Assembly: GCA_017305815.1 (NCBI GenBank)
Contig: JAFKJZ010000505.1
Span: 1 to 14,150, forward strand
DNA length: 14,150 nucleotides
From: Hyphomicrobiales bacterium
GTDB taxonomy: Bacteria > Pseudomonadota > Alphaproteobacteria > Rhizobiales > Kaistiaceae
Direction: 5' to 3'
Positions 1 to 7,001 of the stretch are shown one piece after another (positions within the stretch are counted from its first letter, which is position 1; each line of letters opens with the position of its first letter). The notes under the pieces were generated by a model, which saw nothing but the letters and a program-made list of their open reading frames with translations, was not told the origin of the DNA and did not search any database. A program made the position numbers and the translations under genes.

Positions 1-59
1 GCTCGTTGCGGCGGCACGCCTACCTATATTGGGCGAACTGTATTGTCTCGGAGCGCAAT

Positions 60-578
60 ATGCGCCTTGGATCCGTCCTCACCGCCGTCGCCCTGACCGC
101 CGCTGCCATGCTGGCCTCCGCCGGGCCTGCGCTGGCCGATGGTCCAGACCTGATCTTCAAGGAATCGACGACCTTCAAATGGGTCACGCCGAACGACAAG
201 ATCGCGGTCTACGGCGTCGACGACCCCGACATTGACGGCGTCGCCTGCCATTTCGCCGCGCCGGAACGCGGCGGCGTGTCGGGCATGTTTGGCCTTGCTG
301 AGGAGACGTCGGACGTCTCACTCGCCTGCCGACAGGTCGGTCCGATCAGCTTCAAGGACAAGATCGACCAGGGCGACGAGATGTTCCGCCAGCGGCGCTC
401 GATCTGGTTCAAGAAGATGCAGATCGTGCGCGGCTGCGACACCAAGCGCAACGTGCTGGTCTATCTCGTCTATTCCGACAAGCTGGTCGACGGCAGCCCG
501 AAGAACTCGATCTCCAGCGTGCCGATCATGCCCTGGGGCGACAAGCCGGCGCCGAGATGCGCCGATTTCGTCAAGTAG
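60..578 (+). CDS. creA: CreA family secreted protein
   Basis: This 172-residue protein matches the CreA family, a small conserved periplasmic protein of proteobacteria whose biochemical role is not settled. The diagnostic core is visible: DGVACHFAAPERGGVSGMFG followed by GLAEETSDVSLACRQVGPI. A signal peptide covers about residues 1-26 (MRLGS, a hydrophobic Ala/Leu stretch, then ALA before DGPD), so the mature protein is exported. Four cysteines remain in the mature part, which would suit disulfide bonding. I chose ATG 60 rather than the in-frame ATG at 6 because GGAG at 50-53 lies 6 nt upstream and because the signal peptide begins there. A TATATT at 25-30 is a possible -10 box, but no good -35 is visible. 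gatB starts 12 nt after the stop codon, so the two may be co-transcribed. Confidence 0.93.
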   Translation: MRLGSVLTAVALTAAAMLASAGPALADGPDLIFKESTTFKWVTPNDKIAVYGVDDPDIDGVACHFAAPERGGVSGMFGLAEETSDVSLACRQVGPISFKDKIDQGDEMFRQRRSIWFKKMQIVRGCDTKRNVLVYLVYSDKLVDGSPKNSISSVPIMPWGDKPAPRCADFVK

Positions 579-590
579 CGCGCATCTCGC

Positions 591-2072
591 ATGAACGCCA
601 TCGTCCGCCAGCCCGATCCGAAGAAGCTGATCAAGGGCGCGACCGGGGACTGGGAAATCGTGATCGGCATGGAAGTCCATGCCCAGGTCCTGTCGAATTC
701 GAAGCTCTTCTCCGGCGCTTCGACCGAATTCGGCGGCGCGCCGAACTCCCATGTCAGCCTGGTCGACGCGGCGATGCCGGGCATGCTGCCCGTGATCAAC
801 GAGGAGTGCGTCGCGCAGGCGGTGCGCACCGGCCTCGGCCTCAACGCGCAGATCAACACCTACAGCGTCTTCGACCGGAAGAACTATTTCTATCCGGACC
901 TGCCGCAGGGCTACCAGATCTCGCAGTTCAAGCAGCCGATCGTCGGCGAGGGCGAGATCGTCATCGACCTCGACGGCGGCGAGACGGTCACGGTCGGTAT
1001 CGAGCGCCTGCACCTGGAGCAGGACGCCGGCAAGTCGCTGCACGACCAGCACCCGACCATGAGCTTCGTCGACCTGAACCGCTCGGGCGTCGCGCTCATG
1101 GAGATCGTCTCGAAGCCGGACCTGCGCTCGGCCGACGAGGCCAAGGCGTACCTCACCAAGCTTCGCACCATCGTGCGCTATCTCGGCACCTGCGACGGCA
1201 ACATGGACGAAGGTTCGATGCGCGCCGACGTCAACGTTTCGGTTCGCCGCCCGGGCGAGCCGCTTGGCACGCGCTGCGAGATCAAGAACGTCAACTCGAT
1301 CCGTTTCGTCGGCCAGGCCGTCGATTACGAGGCGCGCCGCCAGATCGGCATCCTCGAGGATGGCGGTTCGATCAACCAGGAAACCCGCCTGTTCGACGCG
1401 AACAAGGGCGAGACCCGGTCGATGCGCTCCAAGGAAGAGGCGCATGACTACCGCTATTTCCCGGACCCCGACCTGCTGCCGCTCGAACTGGAGCCGGCCT
1501 GGATCGACGGGCTGAAGGCGGCGCTGCCGGAGCTCCCCGACGTCAAGAAGGCGCGCTTTGTCAACGAACTCGGCCTCTCGGCCTATGACGCCGGCGTGCT
1601 CGTGCTCGAGCGCGAGACGGCGGACTATTTCGAGGCCGTCGCCAAGGGGCGCGACGCCAAGGCCGCTGCCAACTGGGTCACCCAGGAACTGGCGGCGCGG
1701 CTGAACAAGGACGGCAAGGACATCGCGTCGAGCCCGGTCTCGGCCGAGCAGCTCGGCGCCATCATCGACCTGATCGGCGACAACACCATTTCCGGCAAGA
1801 TCGCCAAGGACCTGTTCGAGATCGTCTGGAACGAGGGCGGCGACCCGAAGACCGTCGTCGAGGCGCGTGGCCTGAAGCAGGTGACGGATACCGGCGCGAT
1901 CGAGAAGGTCGTCGATGACATCATCGCCGCCAACCCGGAGAAGGTCGAGCAGGCCAAGGCCAAGCCGACGCTCGCCGGATGGTTCGTCGGCCAGATCATG
2001 AAGGCCTCTGGCGGCAAGGCGAACCCGCAGGTCGTCAACGACATCCTGAAGAAGAAGCTCGGTATCGAATAG
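591..2072 (+). CDS. gatB: Asp/Glu-tRNA(Asn/Gln) amidotransferase subunit B
   Basis: GatB is the kinase and tRNA-binding subunit of GatCAB. With ATP and ammonia supplied by GatA it converts misacylated Glu-tRNA-Gln (and Asp-tRNA-Asn) to the correct amide form in the cytoplasm. At 493 residues it is close to full family length and has no breaks. Visible landmarks are [12 protein letters not shown] (21-32), the [18 protein letters not shown] block (about 94-111), [13 protein letters not shown] (137-149), DLNRSG (161-166), [19 protein letters not shown] (201-219) and CEIKNVNS (229-236). The C-terminal helical tail (about 340-490) ends with [18 protein letters not shown]. No good Shine-Dalgarno is visible before ATG 591, which fits translational coupling to creA ending at 578. 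gatA and gatC are not in the window. Such organisms usually lack GlnRS, so this gene is expected to be essential (inference). Confidence 0.98.
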   Translation: MNAIVRQPDPKKLIKGATGDWEIVIGMEVHAQVLSNSKLFSGASTEFGGAPNSHVSLVDAAMPGMLPVINEECVAQAVRTGLGLNAQINTYSVFDRKNYFYPDLPQGYQISQFKQPIVGEGEIVIDLDGGETVTVGIERLHLEQDAGKSLHDQHPTMSFVDLNRSGVALMEIVSKPDLRSADEAKAYLTKLRTIVRYLGTCDGNMDEGSMRADVNVSVRRPGEPLGTRCEIKNVNSIRFVGQAVDYEARRQIGILEDGGSINQETRLFDANKGETRSMRSKEEAHDYRYFPDPDLLPLELEPAWIDGLKAALPELPDVKKARFVNELGLSAYDAGVLVLERETADYFEAVAKGRDAKAAANWVTQELAARLNKDGKDIASSPVSAEQLGAIIDLIGDNTISGKIAKDLFEIVWNEGGDPKTVVEARGLKQVTDTGAIEKVVDDIIAANPEKVEQAKAKPTLAGWFVGQIMKASGGKANPQVVNDILKKKLGIE

Positions 2073-2107
2073 GGCGGCAGGGTCTCGGATCCATCGAAAT
2101 CCGCGCT

Positions 2108-2151
2108 ATGGTCGCCCTCGACGTTCCAGCAACCGTCGAGAGGGCGACCAT
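2108..2151 (+). promoter_or_regulatory. 16-bp hairpin covering the RBS and start codon of the next small gene
   Basis: The arm at 2108-2123 (ATGGTCGCCCTCGACG) pairs with 2134-2140 plus 2143-2151, leaving a 2-nt AG bulge (2141-2142) and a 10-nt loop. All 16 pairs are Watson-Crick. The right arm contains GAGAGG (2138-2143) and the ATG at 2150, so the RBS and start codon of the small gene are sequestered when the RNA folds. It could be a translational switch, an RNA thermometer-like element, a processing site or a barrier to read-through from gatB. It lacks a U tract, so it is not a standard intrinsic terminator. Confidence 0.7.
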
Positions 2152-2356
2152 GACGAGGATTGTGCGGAAGACACAGGCGAGCGCCACCGGTGCAACAGCG
2201 CTGGGGGCTCTTGCGATCGGCGCGGCGGCGATCGGCGCGATCGCCTTCGGCGCCATGGCGATCGGTCGCTTGCGGATCCTGGAAGCCCGCATCGACAGGC
2301 TGACAGTCGGCAGGCTCACCGTCGAGCATCTCGACATCCGCGACCCGGGGCGCTGA
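2150..2356 (+). CDS. Small Ala/Gly-rich membrane-type protein of unknown function
   Basis: This is a 68-residue product. Residues about 11-39 are a hydrophobic run of Ala, Gly and Ile with a recurring xxGAxAIGA pattern (ALGALAIGAAAIGAIAFGAM), long enough to cross a membrane and resembling tightly packing glycine-zipper helices. The C-terminal part (about 40-68) is charged and has a short repeat of the form RLxIxxxRxDRLTVGRLTVEHLDI, suggesting an extended, regularly spaced surface. I recall similar short proteins as uncharacterised in Rhizobiales, but I cannot assign a function. ATG 2150 has GAGAGG 6 nt upstream, but that RBS lies in a stable hairpin. The in-frame ATG at 2108 is an alternative start with a poorer RBS that would add 14 residues. 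The gene lies alone between gatB and a glutathione transferase. Coding status is likely, not certain. Confidence 0.6.
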   Translation: MTRIVRKTQASATGATALGALAIGAAAIGAIAFGAMAIGRLRILEARIDRLTVGRLTVEHLDIRDPGR

Positions 2357-2527
2357 CGCTTCGGCGAGCCCGCATTCCGCGAAGGGCGGGGCCGCTGGCA
2401 TGCGCCGGCTTCCAACCTTGGTTTGTAAGCCTTGCCTTACTGCCGCGGGAAACCCAAATTAGGGGATGCGACCTGTCGTTCGCCGCTTGGTGATCGATCC
2501 AGCTCCAGCCAAAGCCAAAGGTTTCCC

Positions 2528-3238
2528 ATGACCGTGACGCAGACGCAGCCGATCGAGCTGCATTACTGGCCGACCCCGAACGGCAAGAAGATCACCATCC
2601 TGCTGGAGGAACTTGGCGTTCCCTACAGCCTCCACTACGTGAATATCGGCAAGGGCGACCAGTTCAAGCCGGAATTCCTGGCCATTTCGCCGAACAACAA
2701 GATGCCGGCGATCCTCGATCCCGAGGGACCGGGTGGCAAGCCGATCTCGGTGTTCGAATCCGGCGCCATCCTGCTCTACCTGGCGCGCAAGTTCGGCAAG
2801 TTCTACCCGGCGGCCGACGAGCGCGCCCGGGTCGAGGTCGAGGAATGGCTGATGTGGCAGATGGGCGGTTTCGGCCCGATGCTCGGCCAGCGCAACCACT
2901 TCTCGGAATATGCGCCGGAGAAGATCCCCTACGCCATCAAGCGCTATCAGGACGAGACGCATCGCCTTTATGGCGTGCTGAACAGGCGCCTGGCCGAGCG
3001 CGACTATGTCGCCGGCGAGTATTCGATCGCCGACATGGCGATCTTCGGCTGGGCGGCCGGCTGGGAGAGCCAGCGCTTCGACACGTCGGAATTTCCGCAT
3101 GTGAAGGCCTGGATCGACCGTATGAATGCGCGTCCGGGTGTCGCGCGCGGCATGGCGATCAAGGCGCCCGTCGCGCCGGTCAGCCTGGCCGACGACAAGG
3201 AAGCGCAGAAGGTTCTCTTCAACCAGCGCGCTCGCTGA
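2528..3238 (+). CDS. yfcG: YfcG-like glutathione transferase / disulfide-bond oxidoreductase
   Basis: This 236-residue cytosolic protein belongs to the nu-class (YfcG/YghU) glutathione transferases, which in E. coli act on glutathione-linked disulfides more than on classical conjugation substrates. The N-terminal thioredoxin-like domain (about 8-95) has WPTPNGKKITILLEELG, in which T16 and N18 match the active-site Thr and Asn of YfcG. It also has GKGDQFKPEFLAISPNNKMP with the cis-proline P60, and VFESGAILLYLA with the glutathione-binding Glu/Ser at 78-79. The all-helical C-terminal domain has MGGFGPMLGQRNHF, IPYAIKRYQDET and YSIADMAIFGW, all typical of the group. ATG 2528 was chosen over the upstream in-frame ATG at 2432 because AAAGG lies at 2517-2521 and the family begins close to this point. 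It is a single gene, separated from its neighbours, with its own terminator. Confidence 0.93.
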   Translation: MTVTQTQPIELHYWPTPNGKKITILLEELGVPYSLHYVNIGKGDQFKPEFLAISPNNKMPAILDPEGPGGKPISVFESGAILLYLARKFGKFYPAADERARVEVEEWLMWQMGGFGPMLGQRNHFSEYAPEKIPYAIKRYQDETHRLYGVLNRRLAERDYVAGEYSIADMAIFGWAAGWESQRFDTSEFPHVKAWIDRMNARPGVARGMAIKAPVAPVSLADDKEAQKVLFNQRAR

Positions 3239-3254
3239 TCCCGGCGATGAATCG

Positions 3255-3301
3255 CGGGCTCGTCCGTCCTCGGCAGAGGCGGGCGGGCCCGCTTTGCTTT
3301 T
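3255..3301 (+). terminator. Intrinsic terminator after the glutathione transferase gene
   Basis: A 14-bp stem pairs 3255-3268 with 3278-3291 (three G-U pairs, loop 3269-3277). It is followed by CTTTGCTTTT. It lies 17 nt after the stop codon, on the strand and in the position expected to end this transcript before the gntR promoter. Confidence 0.75.
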
Positions 3302-3413
3302 CGGCGGCGGGGCGCGCGGAGGCCCGGAAAAGCACCTTTGCTTTCAAGCATATGATGAAAGCGGCGCGAAGCGGCTACAATCGCGGCCACGACAGACGCT
3401 TCCCGCATTCAAG

Positions 3414-3442
3414 TTGAAAGTTGATCCGATCAAACATACTAT
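3414..3442 (+). promoter_or_regulatory. Predicted gntR promoter with internal palindromic operator
   Basis: TTGAAA (3414-3419) and TACTAT (3437-3442) are separated by exactly 17 nt, a good sigma-70-type match. The spacer contains the perfect palindrome TTGATC-C-GATCAA (3421-3433), ideally placed for a dimeric repressor to block RNA polymerase. GntR/FCD regulators commonly bind such short palindromes and repress their own operon, so autoregulation by the adjacent gene is the simplest reading (inference). Transcription would begin near 3449, leaving a leader of about 70 nt. Confidence 0.65.
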
Positions 3443-3519
3443 GAAAACGGGATTTGACCGGCTTTCCCGAGGGATGCCGCGTCTTGGTTGAAGGCAGGGA
3501 TCGAGGAGGGGCCCCGGCG

Positions 3520-4299
3520 ATGCGAGGCGCCCAGGACAAGACGCGACAGCTTCGCCCGACGGGCAGGGAACGTTCCGGCAGTCTTTCCGACAAGCTGGCG
3601 GCCGAGCTCGGCCGCAGGATCGTGTCGGGCCTGTATAACCCCGGCGACACGCTGCCGACGGAGCCGAAGGTTCAGGAGGAATTCGGTGTGTCGCGCACTG
3701 CCGTGCGCGAGGCGATCCGCCTGCTTTCGGCCAAGGGCCTCACCGTTTCCCGCCCCAAGATCGGCACCAAGGTGCGCCCACGCGTCGACTGGAACATGCT
3801 CGATGCCGACGTATTGCACTGGCAGATCGACCAGCGCCCGAGCGACGAGTTCATCCATTCGCTGTTTGAGATGCGCGAGATCATCGAGCCGGCCGCAGCG
3901 TCGCGGGCGGCCGAACGCGCCACGACGGAGGAGATCGAACGCCTCGGCAAGGCGCTCGAGGGCATCCGGAATCGGGATCGCGGCAGCGTCGAGCAGATCC
4001 GCGCCGATCTCGCCTTTCACATGACCGTCTTGGAGGCGTCGCACAATCCGATGCTGCGTTCTGTCGGTGGCCTGATCGAGTCGGGGCTGGTGATCAGCTT
4101 TTCGCTCGGCTGGCGAACCGTCATGGGGGACGATGCCGTCGTCCAGCATCGCGACGTCTTCGAGGCCATTCGCGATCGCAACCAGGACGAGGCTTTCCTC
4201 GCGATGCGCCGGCTTCTGCGCAACGCGAAGGGCAATGTGTTCGATTCCATCTGGGTCGGCCGCAGTGCCGACGCCGATGGCGAGATCAGCACCGGCTAG
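3520..4299 (+). CDS. GntR-family (FadR/FCD, DgoR-like) regulator of sugar-acid catabolism
   Basis: This 259-residue transcription factor has an N-terminal winged helix-turn-helix (about 22-88: IVSGLYNPGDTLPTEPKV, then FGVSRTAVREAIRLLSAKGL, then IGTKVRPR) and a C-terminal FCD ligand domain (about 110-240). The linker motif WNMLDADVLHWQ (91-102) resembles that of the galactonate regulator DgoR. The FCD domain shows D163 and H167 in RADLAFH, ASHNPML (173-179) and H210, fitting the usual metal or ligand pocket. The ligand is probably a sugar acid or 2-keto-3-deoxy acid, inferred from the downstream genes. The start at 3520 has GAGGAGGG at 3503-3510; the in-frame ATG at 3454 would add 22 residues outside the family core. 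The regulator lies 75 nt upstream of the dehydratase gene on the same strand and probably represses this unit and itself through the palindrome at 3421-3433. Confidence 0.92.
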   Translation: MRGAQDKTRQLRPTGRERSGSLSDKLAAELGRRIVSGLYNPGDTLPTEPKVQEEFGVSRTAVREAIRLLSAKGLTVSRPKIGTKVRPRVDWNMLDADVLHWQIDQRPSDEFIHSLFEMREIIEPAAASRAAERATTEEIERLGKALEGIRNRDRGSVEQIRADLAFHMTVLEASHNPMLRSVGGLIESGLVISFSLGWRTVMGDDAVVQHRDVFEAIRDRNQDEAFLAMRRLLRNAKGNVFDSIWVGRSADADGEISTG

Positions 4300-4374
4300 A
4301 GACATTCCAACGCATCAAGGGCAGGCCGCGGGCGTAGGCGAAGACGGCCGCCTGGCACAACAGGAGAGAAACGA

Positions 4375-5297
4375 ATGAGACTGATGCAGATCAAGACCGA
4401 GGCCGGCGAGCGCGCCGTCGTCGCCACCGTGCCGAGCGGCGCCGGCGAGCGGTCCTACATCGTTCCGGGCTACAAGACGGTCTATGCGCTCGCCAAGGCC
4501 GCCATCGCGGCCAAGACCGGCATCGAGTCGATTGTCGAGAAGGCCTCAGTCGGCGCGACCGAGGAAGTCGACCGCGCGGCGCTGCTGGCGTCCGGCCGCG
4601 TGCTGGCGCCGATCGACCACGAGGATCCCGCGCATCTGCTCATCACCGGCACGGGCCTGACCCATCTGGGCTCGGCTTCGGCGCGCGACGCCATGCACAA
4701 GACGCCGGACGAGGCGGAAGTGCTGACCGATTCGATGAAGATGTTCCGCATGGGCCTGGAGAACGGCAAGCCGGCCGCCGGGCAGCAGGGCGTCCAGCCG
4801 GAATGGTTCTACAAGGGCGACGGCGCGCTGCTCGTCGGCCCCGGCCAGCCGCTGACCGCGCCGTCCTTCGCGCAGGATGGCGGCGAGGAGCCGGAAGTCG
4901 CCGGCATCTACATCGTCGGCGACGACGGCCAGCCCTACCGCATCGGCTTCGCGCTCGCGAACGAGTTCTCGGACCACATCATGGAGCGGGTGAACTATCT
5001 CTACCTCGCATCCATCGCGGTGACAAGGTGATCTTCGACGAGCCCTTCCTGTCGGGCGAGGCGAACATGTCGCACACGCTGGCGAACCTTGAGTACCATC
5101 ACTTCAAGTACGACTTCTTCCGTCGTCCCGGCCAGGTGCATGTCCACACCTATGGCACGGCGACGCTGAGCGTGGCTTTCGGCGTCAAGACGGAGCCCGG
5201 CGACGTGTTCGACATCGAATCCGAGGCCTTCGGCCTCGCGCTCAAGAACCCGCTCGCCTTCGCCAAAGAAGAGAAGGTGTCGGTCACCCAGCTTTGA
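4375..5297 (+). pseudogene. araD1: GguC/AraD1-type FAH-superfamily 2-keto-3-deoxy-sugar-acid dehydratase, broken by internal deletion and frameshift
   Basis: The first part (4375 to about 5010, 212 codons) matches GguC/AraD1 proteins: THLGSASARDAMH, LTDSMKMFRMGLENGKPAAG, QPEWFYKGDG, DGGEEPEVAGIYIVG, YRIGFALANEFSDHIMERVNYLYLA. The reading frame then runs into TGA at 5029-5031. The rest of the family sequence continues in another frame from about 5007: RIHRGDKVIFDEPFLSGEAN, MSHTLANLEYHHFKYDFFRR, PGQVHVHTYGTATLSVAFGV, to the stop at 5295-5297. The expected segment of about 25-30 residues between YLYLA and RIxR (family HSKLRxCxxGPELxVG) is absent. The lost length must be 3n+1 bases. The ancestral enzyme would dehydrate a 2-keto-3-deoxy-pentonate to alpha-ketoglutarate semialdehyde, the substrate of the downstream dehydrogenase. 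The start has AGGAGAG upstream. A sequencing or assembly error cannot be excluded. Confidence 0.82.
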
Positions 5298-5365
5298 GGG
5301 TTGGCCCAGGGGGGCTGGAGGGATACAAGGACGGCAACCCGAGCCTTGCTCCTAACAGTCCCTTT

Positions 5366-5384
5366 CGCCCGGCTCGTCCGGGCG
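5366..5384 (+). repeat. Perfect 7-bp hairpin between the dehydratase remnant and the aldehyde dehydrogenase gene
   Basis: CGCCCGG (5366-5372) pairs with CCGGGCG (5378-5384) around the loop CTCGT. There is no U tract on the plus strand, so it is not a convincing terminator. It may mark an mRNA processing or stability point 31 nt before the next start codon. Alternatively it is a chance product of high GC. Confidence 0.45.
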
Positions 5385-5415
5385 GATCCCGTTCACGACG
5401 TTCAAGGATCATCTG

Positions 5416-6852
5416 ATGAGCGAACTTCACAAGAACTACATCGGTGGCGAGTGGGTTGGCGGCGATGCGCGCCCCAACATCAACCCGTCCAACACGAACG
5501 AAGTGATCGGCGAATACGCGCAGGGCACGGCGGCCGACGCCAAGGCCGCGATCGACGCGGCTGCCGACGCCTTCAAGACCTGGTCGCTGTCGGGCATCCA
5601 GCAGCGCCATGACATCCTGAAGGCGACCGGCGACGAAATCCTTGCCCGCAAGGAAGAAATCGGCCGCCTGCTGTCGCGCGAAGAAGGCAAGACGCTCCCC
5701 GAGGGCATCGGCGAGACCATGCGCGCCGCGCAGATCTTCCATTTCTTCGCCGGTGAGACGCTGCGCCTGGCCGGCGAGATCCTGCCGAGCGTGCGTCCGG
5801 GCATCGACGTCACCATCACCCGCGAGCCGGTCGGCGTCGTCGGCCTGATCACGCCGTGGAACTTCCCGATCGCCATCCCGGCCTGGAAGCTCGCTCCGGC
5901 GATCGCCTACGGCAACACCGTCGTGCTGAAGCCGGCCGACCTGGTTCCGGGCTGCGCCTGGACGATCGTCGACATCCTGGTCCGCAACGGCCTGCCCAAG
6001 GGCGTCGTCAACCTGGTCATGGGCCGCGGTTCGGTCGTCGGCCAGGCGATCCTCGAATCGCCGAAGGTCAACGCGCTGTCGTTCACCGGCTCGGTCGGCA
6101 CCGGCAAGAAGGTCGCCGAGGCCTCGATCGCGGTGATGCGCAAGTTCCAGCTGGAGATGGGCGGCAAGAACCCGACCATCGTGCTCGATGACGCCGACCT
6201 GAAGGTTGCCGTCGAGACCACGGCGAACAGCGCGTTCTTCTCGACCGGCCAGCGCTGCACCGCTTCGTCGCGCCTGATCGTCACCGAGAAGATCCACGAC
6301 CAGTATGTCGAGGCGCTGACCGCCCGCATGAAGGACCTCGTCGTCGACGACGCCATCAAGCAGGGCACGCATATCGGCCCGGTCGTCGACAAGAGCCAGC
6401 TCGATCAGGACCAGAACTACATCCAGATCGCCAAGGACGAGGGCGGCACGCTGGTCGCCGGCGGCCATCTCGTCGAGCGCGAGAACCCCGGCTTCTTCCT
6501 GCAGCCGGCGCTGTTCACCGGCACCACGCCGGACATGCGCATCAACAAGGAAGAAGTCTTCGGCCCGGTCGCCAGCGTGATCAAGGTCAAGGACTACGAA
6601 GAGGCGCTGGCCGTCGCCAACGACACGCCGTTCGGCCTCGCCGCCGGCATCGTCACGACCAGCCTGAAGCATGCCACCCACTTCAATCGCAATGCCGAGG
6701 CCGGCATGGTGATGGTCAACCTGCCGACGGCAGGCGTCGACTACCATGTGCCGTTCGGCGGCCGGAAGGGTTCGAGCTACGGCCCGCGCGAGCAGGGCAA
6801 GTACGCGGCCGAGTTCTTCACCACGGTCAAGACGTCCTACACGCAGCCGTAA
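5416..6852 (+). CDS. Alpha-ketoglutarate-semialdehyde dehydrogenase (aldehyde dehydrogenase family)
   Basis: This 478-residue NAD(P)-dependent aldehyde dehydrogenase is predicted to oxidise 2,5-dioxopentanoate (alpha-ketoglutarate semialdehyde) to 2-oxoglutarate, the last step of non-phosphorylative pentose and aldarate pathways. Family landmarks are ITPWNFPIAIPAWKLAPAIA (145-164) with the oxyanion Asn149, LKPAD with Lys172, the nucleotide-binding FTGSVGTGKKV (223-233), LEMGGKNP with the general base Glu247, and STGQRCTASS with the catalytic Cys281. The C-terminal EEVFGPVASVIKVKDYEEAL and PFGGRKGSSYGPREQG close the fold. Length and motifs are normal. Substrate assignment rests on close resemblance to this subgroup and on the neighbouring DgoR-like regulator and AraD1-type gene; succinate-semialdehyde dehydrogenase is the main alternative. 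The start has AAGGA 7 nt upstream. It lies 118 nt after the dehydratase remnant, probably in the same operon, and ends at a clear terminator. Confidence 0.9.
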   Translation: MSELHKNYIGGEWVGGDARPNINPSNTNEVIGEYAQGTAADAKAAIDAAADAFKTWSLSGIQQRHDILKATGDEILARKEEIGRLLSREEGKTLPEGIGETMRAAQIFHFFAGETLRLAGEILPSVRPGIDVTITREPVGVVGLITPWNFPIAIPAWKLAPAIAYGNTVVLKPADLVPGCAWTIVDILVRNGLPKGVVNLVMGRGSVVGQAILESPKVNALSFTGSVGTGKKVAEASIAVMRKFQLEMGGKNPTIVLDDADLKVAVETTANSAFFSTGQRCTASSRLIVTEKIHDQYVEALTARMKDLVVDDAIKQGTHIGPVVDKSQLDQDQNYIQIAKDEGGTLVAGGHLVERENPGFFLQPALFTGTTPDMRINKEEVFGPVASVIKVKDYEEALAVANDTPFGLAAGIVTTSLKHATHFNRNAEAGMVMVNLPTAGVDYHVPFGGRKGSSYGPREQGKYAAEFFTTVKTSYTQP

Positions 6853-6875
6853 TCGGCTGTAGTCAACGACTTCGG

Positions 6876-6906
6876 AACGGGCGCTTTCGGGCGCCCGTTT
6901 TCGTTT
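6876..6906 (+). terminator. Intrinsic terminator of the sugar-acid operon
   Basis: AACGGGCGC (6876-6884) pairs perfectly with GCGCCCGTT (6891-6899) around a 6-nt loop, then TTTTCGTTT follows. It begins 23 nt after the dehydrogenase stop codon. The minus-strand ABC genes end at 7002, so this element also separates convergent transcripts. Confidence 0.9.
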
Positions 6907-6918
6907 GCCTAGAGGGGT

Positions 6919-6950
6919 TAACGCGTTAGCCGCCTGGTAACGGGCCGTTA
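6919..6950. repeat. Two related palindromes about two helical turns apart
   Basis: TAACGCGTTA (6919-6928) and TAACGG-G-CCGTTA (6938-6950) are both perfect palindromes sharing TAACG/CGTTA ends, with centres about 20-21 bp apart. They lie in the gap between convergent genes, where operators are not expected. They may be a protein-binding pair, an intergenic repeat family or chance. Confidence 0.5.
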
Positions 6951-7001
6951 GCACCGCCACCGGCGCATCGCGGCGATGGCGGCGATCCGCCGGAGAGGCG
7001 C

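Noticed and set aside
318..1445. 375-residue minus-strand open frame
   Set aside because: Antisense shadow of creA and gatB, with the same biased composition and no recognisable motif.
2073..2151. Intrinsic terminator of gatB
   Set aside because: The hairpin is strong but is followed by GACGAGG, not by a U tract, and it overlaps the next start codon.
5284..6960. 558-residue minus-strand open frame
   Set aside because: It is the antisense shadow of the aldehyde dehydrogenase gene. Its Asp/Arg/Val/Leu-rich repetitive composition is typical of the strand opposite high-GC codons.
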